From Streptomyces pristinaespiralis (GTDB taxonomy: Bacteria; Actinomycetota; Actinomycetes; Streptomycetales; Streptomycetaceae): DNA of 64,000 nucleotides. Made by a program: the position numbers and the translations under genes. Shown one piece after another: positions 53,905-62,409 of this stretch (the first letter of the stretch is position 1; each line of letters starts with the position of its first letter). The stretch spans positions 62,001-126,000 of the forward strand of contig NZ_CP011340.1 of the NCBI RefSeq assembly GCF_001278075.1, read 5' to 3'. A model generated the notes under the pieces. That model ran no database searches. It was not told the origin of the DNA and saw only the letters and a list, made by a program, of their open reading frames with translations.

Positions 53905-54336
53905 ATGCCGATGATCCGGTTGACCGTCCCGACCGGTGCCCTGACCGGTCAGGGGCGCGCGACGGTCCAAAGGGACCTCGCCGCCGTGCTGCTGCGGTGG
54001 GAGGGGGCGCCCGACACGGCCTTCTTCCGGGCCCAGGCGTGGAGCTACCTGACCGAGCTGCCCGGGGGCGCGCAGGTGACGGCCGAGGACGACGCGCCCC
54101 GTTTCCTCGTCGAGGTGACGGTGCCTCAGGGAGCGCTGTCCGAGCGGCGCAAGGCCGGACTGGCCCGGGAAGCCACCGCCACCGTGCTCGCCGCCGCCGG
54201 GCTCTCCCCGGCCGAGGCGCCGCGCGTGTGGGTGCTGGTGAACGAGCAGCCGGACGGCACCTGGGGCGCGGGCGGCTCCGTCGTCCGGTACGCCGACCTG
54301 GTGGCACTGGCGAAGGGGCGGCAGGCCGATGCGTGA
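53905..54336 (+). CDS. Tautomerase-family protein
   Basis: 143 residues from ATG 53905 with GAGGAG upstream. It starts Met-Pro (MPMIRLTVPTGALTGQGRAT), so removal of Met would expose the catalytic N-terminal proline of the 4-oxalocrotonate tautomerase superfamily. Two beta-alpha-beta units: LPGGAQVTAEDDAPRFLVEV, KAGLAREATATVLAAAG, VWVLVNEQPDGTWGAGGSVV. Overlaps the next gene by 8 bases, so the products are coupled. Confidence 0.85.
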   Translation: MPMIRLTVPTGALTGQGRATVQRDLAAVLLRWEGAPDTAFFRAQAWSYLTELPGGAQVTAEDDAPRFLVEVTVPQGALSERRKAGLAREATATVLAAAGLSPAEAPRVWVLVNEQPDGTWGAGGSVVRYADLVALAKGRQADA

Positions 54337-55357
54337 ACTGACCTACGTCGCGCGGCGGACCGTCGAGTGGCGCGAGGCCCCCGACCCGAAGGTGCGGTCC
54401 GCCGGAGAGGCGATCGTCGCGCCGGTGGCCGCCACCGCCTGCGACGTGGACTCCTCCATCCTGGCCGGGCACGGCTTCATCGACCCGCCGTTCGCCCTCG
54501 GTCACGAATGCGTGGCCGAGGTCACCGACGTCGGCGAGGACGTGACCGGCGTGGTCCCCGGCGACCTGGTCGTGGTGCCCTGGGCCGTCAACTGCGGTAC
54601 CTGCGCCCACTGTCGGAGCGGCCTGACCGCCCACTGCACCTCGGTCCCGCACATGGCCATGTACGGCGCGCCGATCGGCGGCAGCTGGGGCGGGCTCTTC
54701 TCCGACCTGGTCCGCGTCCCGTACGCGGACGCCATGCTGGTCCCGCTGCCGGCCGGTCTCGACCCGGTCGCCATGGCCTCGGCGAGCGACAACTGGTCCC
54801 TGTCCTGGCGCCTGGTCGCCCCGCACCTGAGGGCCCGGCCGGGCGCCCGGGTGCTGGTCGTCGCCCGCGGCAGCATCGGCCTGTACGTGTGCGACATCGC
54901 CCGCGCGTTCGGCGCCTCCGACGTCCTCTACGTCGACCCCGATGCCGGGCACCGCCGTCTCGCCGAGAGCTACGGCGCCCGCACGGCCGAGGCGATCGAG
55001 CCGGTCCCGCACGGCTTCGACGTGGCCGTCGAGGCCACGGGCCGCGTCGAGCAGCTCGGGCTCGCCGTCAGGTCCCTGGCCCCGGAAGGGGTCTGCGAGT
55101 CGGCGGGCAACCACTTCCGCCCCGGTGAACTGCCGCTGCTCGACATGTACCTCACCGGCGTCACCCTGCGCATCGCCCGCGACAACGTCCGCGCACACAT
55201 CCCCGATGCCCTGGACCTCGCCTCGTCCGGGAAGGTCGCGCCCGAACGCGTCGTCTCCCACGTCTTCGACTGGGAGCAACTGCTCGACGCGCTGCCGGAG
55301 AAGCACCTCAAGCCCGTCTTCGTTCGCGGCATCACCCCGGGCCGGGCCTCGAGCTGA
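54329..55357 (+). CDS. Zinc-dependent alcohol dehydrogenase (MDR family)
   Basis: 342 residues from ATG 54329 inside the 3' end of the tautomerase gene. Zinc motifs: GHECVAEVTDVGEDV, structural CGTCAHCRSGLTAHC. The catalytic Cys position is ATACDVDSS. The nucleotide-binding loop is altered (VVARGSIGLYVCDIARAFGA), lacking the usual G-x-G-x2-G spacing. Probably acts on a metabolite shared with the tautomerase; TetR-controlled. Confidence 0.85.
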   Translation: MRELTYVARRTVEWREAPDPKVRSAGEAIVAPVAATACDVDSSILAGHGFIDPPFALGHECVAEVTDVGEDVTGVVPGDLVVVPWAVNCGTCAHCRSGLTAHCTSVPHMAMYGAPIGGSWGGLFSDLVRVPYADAMLVPLPAGLDPVAMASASDNWSLSWRLVAPHLRARPGARVLVVARGSIGLYVCDIARAFGASDVLYVDPDAGHRRLAESYGARTAEAIEPVPHGFDVAVEATGRVEQLGLAVRSLAPEGVCESAGNHFRPGELPLLDMYLTGVTLRIARDNVRAHIPDALDLASSGKVAPERVVSHVFDWEQLLDALPEKHLKPVFVRGITPGRASS

Positions 55358-55363
55358 CCGCCT

Positions 55364-55571
55364 CACCATCGAGGCCGCGAGGGCCGCGAGCAACGTCCCG
55401 ATGCCGCTGGCCTTCCAGCCCTTCACCCCGGTCAACGAGACCCTGCGCGGGCTGCTGCTCGGCACGGAGATCGGCAACGACGGCTGGATCGCCCTGGCTT
55501 GGTGCGCGGGGCTGGGTGTGCTCGGCTACCTGTGGTCGCGCTCGGTGTTCAACCGTGAGGTCACGCGGTGA
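55364..55571 (+). pseudogene. 3' scar of an ABC-2 (DrrB-type) permease
   Basis: An open frame without a start reads EAARAASNVPMPLAFQPFTP, VNETLRGLLLGTEIGNDGWI, ALAWCAGLGVLGYLWSRSVF and a stop at 55571. This matches the end of daunorubicin-type efflux permeases, minus an internal loop of about 20 residues. The 5' three quarters and the ATPase partner are absent. Confidence 0.7.
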
Positions 55572-55610
55572 CACGCCGCCCGGCGGCCTCATGCCGGGCG
55601 ACAGCGCGAG

Positions 55611-55645
55611 GGGGCGGCTCCCGGGATCGACCGGGAGGCCGCCCC
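55611..55645. terminator. Bidirectional hairpin between the permease scar and the MFS gene
   Basis: GGGGCGGCTCCCGG, short loop, CCGGGAGGCCGCCCC: 14-bp stem with one bulge in a convergent gap. Confidence 0.65.
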
Positions 55646-55680
55646 TTCGCGCGGTGGGCCGCCCGACGGGGCGGGGCGGG

Positions 55681-56907
55681 TCACCCGCGCTCACTGGTTT
55701 CGTCGCGGACCCGGGTGGGTTCGGCCGGCGCTCTCAGGGCCGAGTAGACCCCGGCGCACGCGGCGAGCAGCATCACGCAGCCGGCGAAGACCAGGCCGGC
55801 GGTGCGCAGGTCCCACAACCGGGCCGCGGCGCCCACGCCCACCACGGGCAGTGAGATGCCGGTGTAGGCGACGACGAAGAACGCCGAGATGGTGCCGCCG
55901 CGGTGTGCGGCGGGCGCCGCCCCGCTCACCAGCGACAGGGCCGCCCGGAACGCCAGCCCCTGGCCCGCGCCTCCGCACAGGGCGCCGGCCACGAGCACGG
56001 CGAGGGACTCGGCGATCAGGGACCAGGCGACCAGCAGAAGGCCGACGATGAGGACCGCGCAGCCGGCGGGCAGGGCCCGGCGGGAGCCGATGCGATCGCT
56101 CAGCGACTGCCCCACGGTGGAGGCGAGGAAGACGGAGAACACGACCGCTCCCGTGACGGCGAGGTTGTGCACGTCGAGTGTCCGGGCCACGAAGCTGGGG
56201 GCGAGGGCGGTGAACAGGCCGAGGAGGGAGAAGCCGGCGAACGCCGCGACGGAGGCGGGGGCGAACACTCCTTTCACCTCGTTCGGCACAAAGACTCCTC
56301 GGGGCTTCAGCGGGGGAAGCCGTTTCGGGTGCTCGACGGTCTCCGGGAGGAAGCGGATGATCACGGCGGCGACGGCGACCAGCCCGATGTGGACCCAGAA
56401 GACCAGCTCGAGGGGGCGCGCCGCGTACTGGGCGAGGATCCCGGACAGCAGCGGGCCGCAGCCGAGACCGCCCATGTTCGCCGCGGTGGCGGCGAAGCCC
56501 GCCCGGGCCCGTTGTCCTGGTCCGGCGAGTTCGATGATCGCGGCGGTCGCAGCGCCGCTGAGCAGTCCGGCCGCGAATCCGGAGAGGAGCCGTCCGGCGA
56601 AGAGCAGCGGGAGGCCGGTCTCCAGCAGAAAGCATCCGGCGCTGGCGGCGGACAGCGCCATGGCGCACAGCAGGACGGGCCGGCGCCCGACGTCGTCGGA
56701 GTAGTTGCCCACGAGGAGCAGCACCGCGATCACGGCGACGGCGTACACGGCGAAGACCACGGTCACCATCAGCTCGGAGAAGCCGATCTTTTGCTGGTAG
56801 AGCCCGTACAGCGGCGTGGGCAGGGTCGTGCCGGCCATGCCGATCGCGAACACCACGGCTGCCGCGGCGTAGCCGGGACGGTGGCCCTCACCTTTGCGGA
56901 CGATCAT
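55681..56907 (-). CDS. MFS transporter
   Basis: 408 residues from ATG 56907 (AGGGTGAC upstream; an in-frame GTG at 56916 is possible). Twelve hydrophobic segments; the motif A-like loop GNYSDDVGRRPVLLCAMALS lies between TM2 and TM3. Drug/H+ antiporter type. No regulator is adjacent on its strand. It diverges from the PNPOx-like gene across an 8-bp repeat array. Confidence 0.88.
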   Translation of the reverse strand: MIVRKGEGHRPGYAAAAVVFAIGMAGTTLPTPLYGLYQQKIGFSELMVTVVFAVYAVAVIAVLLLVGNYSDDVGRRPVLLCAMALSAASAGCFLLETGLPLLFAGRLLSGFAAGLLSGAATAAIIELAGPGQRARAGFAATAANMGGLGCGPLLSGILAQYAARPLELVFWVHIGLVAVAAVIIRFLPETVEHPKRLPPLKPRGVFVPNEVKGVFAPASVAAFAGFSLLGLFTALAPSFVARTLDVHNLAVTGAVVFSVFLASTVGQSLSDRIGSRRALPAGCAVLIVGLLLVAWSLIAESLAVLVAGALCGGAGQGLAFRAALSLVSGAAPAAHRGGTISAFFVVAYTGISLPVVGVGAAARLWDLRTAGLVFAGCVMLLAACAGVYSALRAPAEPTRVRDETSERG

Positions 56908-56958
56908 GCGGGTCACCCTACGAGCGCCCGGGTGCGACCGGCCGGACCTCGCGGCGCC

Positions 56959-57014
56959 GCGACGTCGCGACGTCGCGACGTCGCGACGTCGGGGCGTCGG
57001 GGCGTCGGGGCGTC
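56959..57014. repeat. 8-bp tandem array
   Basis: Four GCGACGTC units followed by three GGGGCGTC units, in the divergent gap between the MFS and PNPOx-like genes. Confidence 0.9.
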
Positions 57015-57136
57015 GCGAATGCGGCGTGGGGCCGCCAGGTGTTCCTCCTGGGGCGTGCAGACGGACACGAACGGGTGCGGGGTGATGTCGGCGTGGCCTG
57101 TCGGTCGTTAGGAGGGGGACGAGAAGGAGATCCGCC

Positions 57137-57691
57137 ATGCCCACAGGACCGGCACAGCAGCCCACGGCCGAGCTCGACGCCCGCTACAGCTCCGCGCTCA
57201 CCCCTCGCCCCGGTGCCGCGGGGGTCACCGCCACCGAGTGGGCGGAGGCACAAAGGCAGTTGGAGGCCGCCGAGATCTTCTGGGTGTCCACGGTGCGGCC
57301 CGACGGCCGGCTGCATGTCACGCCCGTGATCGCCGCGTGGCACGACGGGGTGCTGTACTTCTCGACCGGCCCGGGAGAGCAGAAGGCGAAGAACCTCTCT
57401 CATGACGTGCACTGCGCGCTGACCACCGGGGGGAACGCGCTCACCGAAGGGTTCGACCTCGTGATCGAGGGCAAGGCGGAGCGGGTCACCGATCCGGCGC
57501 TGCTGGAGGAGGTGATCGCGGCGCACGAGGCGAAGTACGGGCCGCACATCACCTCGCCAGAAGGCACGTTCCACGGGATCGGGGATTCGTTCCGGAGCGG
57601 GGACGCGGTGTTGTTCGCGGTGGCGCCGACCACGGCGTACGGCTTCGGCCGCGACAACGGGGTCTACAGCCATACGCGGTGGGTGTTCTGA
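57137..57691 (+). CDS. Pyridoxamine-5'-phosphate-oxidase-like flavin/F420-binding protein
   Basis: 184 residues from ATG 57137 with GAAGGAG upstream. Split-barrel fold: IFWVSTVRPDGRLHVTPVIA, GVLYFSTGPGEQKAKNLSHD, DLVIEGKAERVTDPALLEEV. It ends in a Tyr/Phe-rich GFGRDNGVYSHTRWVF. Members use FMN or F420 or bind haem; no choice can be made. Monocistronic. Confidence 0.85.
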   Translation: MPTGPAQQPTAELDARYSSALTPRPGAAGVTATEWAEAQRQLEAAEIFWVSTVRPDGRLHVTPVIAAWHDGVLYFSTGPGEQKAKNLSHDVHCALTTGGNALTEGFDLVIEGKAERVTDPALLEEVIAAHEAKYGPHITSPEGTFHGIGDSFRSGDAVLFAVAPTTAYGFGRDNGVYSHTRWVF

Positions 57692-57754
57692 GCGACGGGG
57701 CCCCGGGCGGGTGAGGCATCGCGCCCCGACGCGCCGGGGCGCGATGCGGGCGGG

Positions 57755-58435
57755 TCAGAGCCAGGTTTCGCGCTGTCGTTGCAGTCCGTCGAGGACCAGG
57801 TCGAGCCCGGTGTCGAACTCCGCCGCGTACGTGTAGCCCGGTGCGAGGGCGTGGTGGGTGATCATCTCGGTGAGGTGGGGGAACTCGTCGCCGGGCATCT
57901 GCTCGAGGATCGAGTCGGCCAGGTCCTCGATGCCTGAGGACGGTTCGAACGGCAGGCTCAGCTCCTGGAGTGTGAATCCGTAGATGTAGCTGTCGAGCAC
58001 GGAGAACGCGTGCGCGGCGCCGGCGATGGTGAAGCCGCCCGAGCGCAGGCAGCCGATGACCGCGTCGTGGTGGCGCAGGGTCGCGGGGCCGGGGTTGCTG
58101 CGGGAGTCCATGAGGCCGATCGCCCACGGGTGGCGGATCAGCGCGTCGCGTGTCGAGACGGCGCGCCGTCGTAGCGCGGTCCGCCAGGGGAGGTCCGTGG
58201 GCGGGAGTTCGATCTCGCCGAAGAGGAGGTCGATCATCCCGTCGAGGATCGCTTCCTTGTTGCGGACGTGGTGGTAGAGCGACATGGCTTCGACGCCGAG
58301 CCGGTCGGCGAGTTTGCGCATCGTGAGCGCGCCGGTGCCGGCCTCGTCCGCGAGCGCGAGCGCCGTCCGCAGGACCGTGTCCTTGGTGAGAGGCCGGCGG
58401 CGGGGTGCCGGCGTGCGGTCTGGCTCGGTGGCCAC
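57755..58435 (-). CDS. TetR-family regulator
   Basis: 226 residues from GTG 58435 with GGGAGGAAA upstream. Helix-turn-helix LADEAGTGALTMRKLADRLG, VEAMSLYHHVRNKEAILDGM, with the C-terminal domain of the TetR_C group (FTIAGAAHAFSVLDSYIYGF). Divergent from the NmrA-like gene; twin CCTTAC-n3-GTAAGG sites lie between. Confidence 0.9.
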   Translation of the reverse strand: MATEPDRTPAPRRRPLTKDTVLRTALALADEAGTGALTMRKLADRLGVEAMSLYHHVRNKEAILDGMIDLLFGEIELPPTDLPWRTALRRRAVSTRDALIRHPWAIGLMDSRSNPGPATLRHHDAVIGCLRSGGFTIAGAAHAFSVLDSYIYGFTLQELSLPFEPSSGIEDLADSILEQMPGDEFPHLTEMITHHALAPGYTYAAEFDTGLDLVLDGLQRQRETWL

Positions 58436-58472
58436 GGATTTCCTCCCCTGGGTGGGCTTCGCAGGTTGACAA

Positions 58473-58507
58473 CCTTACTTCGTAAGGCACACCCTTACAG
58501 CGTAAGG
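58473..58507. promoter_or_regulatory. Twin 15-bp operators in the tetR/NmrA-like promoter region
   Basis: CCTTACTTCGTAAGG (58473-58487) and CCTTACAGCGTAAGG (58493-58507), centres 20 bp apart. TTGACA at 58466-58471 is a -35 candidate for the rightward gene, so bound repressor would cover the core promoter. Confidence 0.8.
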
Positions 58508-58535
58508 ACGGGTGGGGCGAGGGAGGGCGAAGGTC

Positions 58536-59276
58536 ATGGAACCGATCGGCTCGCAGGAGGCCCGAAGAACGGGTCCGCGCAAGAGGATGTGCGTCGTGGG
58601 CGCGTCCGGGAAGCTCGGGCGGTACATGGTGCGGCACGCGCTGGACCGGGGCTACGAGGTGGTGGGCGTGTGCCGGGAGCAGAGCGTCGGCAAGCTCGCC
58701 GAGTTCGAGGGGCGGATCACGGTGGTCCCCGGGGCGACCGACGACCGTGCGGTCGTCGCGCGGGCGGTGGAGGGATGCCAGGCCGTGCTCACGGTGCTGG
58801 TCCCGTGGGGGATGAAGCGCTACTCCTCCGGCACGGCCCGGGCCGTGCTGGACGCGGCGCCCGCGGGGGCCCGGCTGGTGTTCTCCTGCGGCTGGCACAT
58901 CACCCGTGACGGGAAGGACGTGTACACGCGCAGGCTCAGGGCCTTCGTGGCCGTCTTCGGGCGGTTGGCCAGACTGGCCCGGGTGGCGGACCTGGACGAC
59001 CAGGTGGAGGCGTGCCGGCAGATCTTCGCCAGTGACACCGAGTGGACGGTCGTCCGCGGCAGCGACCTGGAGGAGGGCGGGAGCCAGGGGCTGCCGGTGT
59101 GGAGCCGGCATGTCGGTGACCCGCTCCTCGCGAGCAACCTGACCCGTCGCGTGGACTTCGCCCTGTTCATGGTCGCCGCGGCGGAGGACGACGCCCTCGT
59201 CCGGGAGGCCCCGGCCATCGTCGGCCGGCTGACCCCGTCGGCCCTCGCCCACGCCCGCGCGAAGAACACGGCCTGA
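58536..59276 (+). CDS. NAD(P)-binding NmrA/SDR-like protein
   Basis: 246 residues from ATG 58536 with GGGAGGG upstream. Rossmann start RMCVVGASGKLGRYMVRHAL, then VGVCREQSVGKLAEFEGRIT, GATDDRAVVARAVEGCQAVL, SCGWHITRDGKDVYTRRLRA and WTVVRGSDLEEGGSQG. Extended/atypical SDR; may act as an oxidoreductase or redox sensor. Presumed target of the divergent TetR. Confidence 0.85.
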   Translation: MEPIGSQEARRTGPRKRMCVVGASGKLGRYMVRHALDRGYEVVGVCREQSVGKLAEFEGRITVVPGATDDRAVVARAVEGCQAVLTVLVPWGMKRYSSGTARAVLDAAPAGARLVFSCGWHITRDGKDVYTRRLRAFVAVFGRLARLARVADLDDQVEACRQIFASDTEWTVVRGSDLEEGGSQGLPVWSRHVGDPLLASNLTRRVDFALFMVAAAEDDALVREAPAIVGRLTPSALAHARAKNTA

Positions 59277-59587
59277 ACAGCCGCGGCCCGAAGACCGCCT
59301 GGGCGCCTGGGGCGTGAACACCCGCGGCGTGCGTACGCCGTCGAGCGCGCCGCTCTCCCCCGCCGACCGCGCAGGCAGCCCTGGCCCTCTTGAGGACCAG
59401 GGCTGTCGACGAGATCCGCGACGCGTCGACGCGTCCCGCCGGTCGCCGGTCGCCGGTCGCCGGTCGCCGGTGAAGCTTCGGCGCGCGCTCGGACCGCGTC
59501 ACGGGGGGGCTGTCGCCGTACCGGTCCCGCACCGCCGGCTCCCCCGCCGTGCGGCGCGGGCGCGCCCACACCGGGGCGGCAGGAGTG
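59277..59587. other. Convergent intergenic region with repeats
   Basis: No gene. Contains the 7-bp array at 59440-59467. Confidence 0.4.
59440..59467. repeat. 7-bp tandem array
   Basis: Four CGGTCGC units plus a partial fifth. Confidence 0.85.
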
Positions 59588-60652
59588 TCACGGGGTGGCG
59601 CTGCCGCCTCGGTCGAGTTCGTCGAGGAACTGTCGTTGGCCGTCCAGGAATCCGTCCGCGAAGAGCGAGCGGGGGGCGAACAGCGCGGTGAGCGTGATCC
59701 TGAGCTCCGACTGCTCGAGGGTCTGCTTGACCAGCGAATGGGTCGCGTCCGGGTGGTGCCTGACGGTCAGTGCGCCGCCGTCGTCCAGCACCGCGCGGTA
59801 GACGCGTTCCGTGTCGGCGGTGTCCACGTGCACGTCATGACCCGCGAGGGTCAGCAGCACCGGTACGCCGCGCAGGGCTCGGAGGTCCTGCGTGGCGTCG
59901 GCGGTGTGGTTCCTGGAGATGAAGCGCCAACGGCCGGCGGTCATGCCGTCCGCCTCGCCGCCCATCGTCCTGACGTACTCCTCGAAGGTCGCGTGGCGTC
60001 GCAGCAGCCGGCGGACGGTGTCGCTCCTGGCGATCTCGGCGTCGGTGCGGGCTGCCGACGCGCCGTCGGCGCGCAGCCCGGCGAGGAGGTTGTAGCGGCC
60101 CTGCCGGAGCCAGTTGACGGCGGGTGAGACGGCGATGGCGAAGCTCACGGGCGTCCTGGCGGCGACCTTCGGCAGGACCCAGCCCGCCTGGCTGGCGCCC
60201 CAGAGCCCGATCCGGTCGCCGTCGATGTCCGGGCGGGCGCGTGCCCAGGCGATGGCGGCGGCCGCCTCGTCGGCCCGGTCGTCCATGGACTGTGCGAGCC
60301 AGTCGCCTGGGGCGCCCGCGACGCCGGGCTTGTCCCAGGACAGGGAGGCGTACCCGGCTTCGGCGTTCGCCTCCCACATGGGCCGGTAGCCGTCGTCATG
60401 GGTGGCGTCGACGGGTCCGTCGCCGTGGATGTAGACGACGAGGCCGTGCCGGGTGCGGCCGTCCTTGGGGGTGGCCAGGACGCCGTTCAGGGTGTGGCCG
60501 CCGTGGCGGATCGAGACGCGCTGTTCCTCCATGTCGTAGGAGTTCTGCCACAGGACCACACCGGCGAGACCGGTGGCCACGAGAAGGACCGTGACAAGTG
60601 CCCACACGGCTGTGCGGAGTTCGCGCCGTAGGGGCCGGGGCTTTCGACGCAT
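59588..60652 (-). CDS. Membrane-anchored alpha/beta hydrolase
   Basis: 354 residues from ATG 60652. Basic N-terminus and signal-anchor helix (TAVWALVTVLLVATGLAGVV). Hydrolase core: VVYIHGDGPVDATHDDG oxyanion region, nucleophile elbow GLWGASQAGW, acid TLAGHDVHVD, catalytic His in HHPDATHSLV. The catalytic domain should face outside. An esterase or peptidase of the BAAT/S9-like group; substrate unknown. Divergent from the GNAT-PaaX unit. Confidence 0.85.
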   Translation of the reverse strand: MRRKPRPLRRELRTAVWALVTVLLVATGLAGVVLWQNSYDMEEQRVSIRHGGHTLNGVLATPKDGRTRHGLVVYIHGDGPVDATHDDGYRPMWEANAEAGYASLSWDKPGVAGAPGDWLAQSMDDRADEAAAAIAWARARPDIDGDRIGLWGASQAGWVLPKVAARTPVSFAIAVSPAVNWLRQGRYNLLAGLRADGASAARTDAEIARSDTVRRLLRRHATFEEYVRTMGGEADGMTAGRWRFISRNHTADATQDLRALRGVPVLLTLAGHDVHVDTADTERVYRAVLDDGGALTVRHHPDATHSLVKQTLEQSELRITLTALFAPRSLFADGFLDGQRQFLDELDRGGSATP

Positions 60653-60692
60653 GAGATCTGACCGCCTCTGTTCGGGGGTTCACATGCCGCTG

Positions 60693-60734
60693 AAACTATC
60701 ATCACAATTACGATCGTCGTAAGGATGATAGTTT
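60693..60734. promoter_or_regulatory. Nested dyads between the hydrolase and the GNAT-PaaX operon
   Basis: Outer perfect arms AAACTATCATC (60693-60703) and GATGATAGTTT (60724-60734) enclose an inner dyad TTACGA-TCG-TCGTAA (60708-60722). The AT-rich block in GC-rich DNA probably holds both promoters and the regulator site. Confidence 0.7.
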
Positions 60735-60770
60735 TATGGTCGAGGGTGCGACGCGACGAGGAGGCACGGT

Positions 60771-61409
60771 ATGGGACCGGACGGGACGGACACGGGAGCG
60801 GTGACGGTCCGGCGGGGTGTTCCGGCCGGAGCCGAACGGCGGGCGGCCGAGCTGTACTGGGACGCTTTCGGCCGCAAACTCGGCCCCGCCCTGAACCCGC
60901 CGGACAAGGCGGTGCCCTTCCTCGCCGCCCACCTGAACGCCGACCGGGCGGTGTGCGCGCTCCTCGACGGGCAGCTCGTCGGCCTCGCCGGCTACCAACT
61001 GGGCGGCCGGTCCCTCACCGGAGGATCGGCCTCCGCCGTGCTGCGCACGTACGGGCACCTGCGAGGACTGCACCGGCTCGCGCTGCTCGCCCTGTTCGAA
61101 CGCCACCCGGCCCCCGGGCAGCTCGTCATGGACGGCATCGCCGTGGACCCGGGCACCCGCGGCCGCGGCATCGGGAGCCTGCTCCTCGAGGAAGTGGCCG
61201 CCGTCGCGGCGGAACAGGACTGCCGGGAGATCAGACTGGACGTGATCGACACCAACCCGCGCGCCAGGGCCTTGTACGAGCGGCGCGGCTTCACGGCCGT
61301 CCGGACCGAGCACACCCCCTACCTGCGCGGACTGCTGGGCTTCGGCGCGGCGACCACCATGCGCCGCCCTGTCGGGGCGAACGGGCCGAGAGGACTGCAC
61401 ACACCGTGA
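60771..61409 (+). CDS. GNAT acetyltransferase
   Basis: 212 residues from ATG 60771 with GAGGAGG upstream. Canonical GNAT: VCALLDGQLVGLAGYQLGGR, QLVMDGIAVDPGTRGRGIGS (acetyl-CoA loop), IRLDVIDTNPRARALYERRG. Its stop overlaps the PaaX start by GTGA. Substrate unknown. Confidence 0.88.
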   Translation: MGPDGTDTGAVTVRRGVPAGAERRAAELYWDAFGRKLGPALNPPDKAVPFLAAHLNADRAVCALLDGQLVGLAGYQLGGRSLTGGSASAVLRTYGHLRGLHRLALLALFERHPAPGQLVMDGIAVDPGTRGRGIGSLLLEEVAAVAAEQDCREIRLDVIDTNPRARALYERRGFTAVRTEHTPYLRGLLGFGAATTMRRPVGANGPRGLHTP

Positions 61410-62287
61410 CCGACCGCATCGAGATCCCCACCCGCATGCTCGTCCACGCACTGGTCCGCGAGGACGGCACCGTCGACGCGGACGAGCTGTACACCGTCGC
61501 CAACACCCTGGGCATGAGCGACCAGCAGGTGCGGCTGTGCGTCAAACGCCTTGTGGCCGAAGGCCGGTTCACCCACGAGGGCCGGGGCCGCAAGGCGCAG
61601 CTGCACGCGACCGCGGACACGATGCGTGCCCTCTCCCCCAACGCGGACTTCCTCCGCCACGCGTTCGAGCAGGACGCCGGGCGCGCGCCCTGGGACGGTG
61701 TCTGGCACCTGGCCGCCTTCGCGGTGCCCGAATCGGAGCGCACGGCCCGGGACTCCCTGCGCGAGACGCTCGTCCACCTCGGCGGCGCGCCGCTCCAGGG
61801 CGGACTGTACGTCTGCGCCAACGCCTGGGAACCGTACGTCGAAGAAGCGGCCCACCGCCTCGGCGCCCATGGCGGGCTCACCCTGCTCACCACCACGGAC
61901 CTGCGCAGGGGCGAGATCCGCGAGCCCGCCGAACTCGCCCGCCGCCTGTGGCCCTTGCCGGAGATCGCCGACCGCTACCACCGCCTCGGCCGCCTCGCCC
62001 GGCCCCGCCTCGACCGGCTCACCGGCCCGGCCGGCCTCTCCCCGTCAGCGCTCCTCACCATCGCGGTGGAGCTGGCCGCCGAACTCACCCGAGCCATGGA
62101 GCCCGACCCGCTGCTGCCGCCCGAGCTCCTGCCCCGGCCCTGGCCCGGCACCCAGGCCCGGGAGCTCGTCGCCCGGTGCTGGACGGCCCTGCGTGAACGA
62201 GACGGCGGCGAGACCCGCCCGGCCCTCTTCCGCCTCTACGCCGACATCACCCGGGCACGAGCCGAGGAGCCCGCCGAGGCCGGCTGA
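61406..62287 (+). CDS. PaaX-family transcriptional repressor
   Basis: 293 residues from GTG 61406. N-terminal winged helix (LVHALVREDGTVDADELYTV, GMSDQQVRLCVKRLVAEGRF), then the central domain (WDGVWHLAAFAVPESERTAR, GGLYVCANAWEP) and the C-terminal domain seen in PaaX. No phenylacetate genes are nearby, so the ligand is not phenylacetyl-CoA by context. Coupled to the GNAT gene and probably autoregulated through the dyads at 60693-60734. Confidence 0.88.
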   Translation: MTDRIEIPTRMLVHALVREDGTVDADELYTVANTLGMSDQQVRLCVKRLVAEGRFTHEGRGRKAQLHATADTMRALSPNADFLRHAFEQDAGRAPWDGVWHLAAFAVPESERTARDSLRETLVHLGGAPLQGGLYVCANAWEPYVEEAAHRLGAHGGLTLLTTTDLRRGEIREPAELARRLWPLPEIADRYHRLGRLARPRLDRLTGPAGLSPSALLTIAVELAAELTRAMEPDPLLPPELLPRPWPGTQARELVARCWTALRERDGGETRPALFRLYADITRARAEEPAEAG

Positions 62288-62304
62288 CTCTGCCGCTGCC
62301 TGCC

Positions 62305-62342
62305 GTGACTGCCGGCCGCCCTGACAGGCGGCCGGCAGTCAC
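62305..62342. terminator. Strong hairpin after the PaaX gene
   Basis: GTGACTGCCGGCCGCC, CTGACA loop, GGCGGCCGGCAGTCAC: perfect 16-bp stem. Confidence 0.85.
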
Positions 62343-62409
62343 GCAGTCGTGATCCCCCGCCAGGGACTTGCGGCCGGGCGCGCTCAGCCCCCGTGGTGTG
62401 TCAATGGCC

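Noticed and set aside
55903..57111. Plus-strand 402-codon frame opposite the MFS gene
   Set aside because: Glu/Gly/Arg-rich antisense shadow of a transporter.
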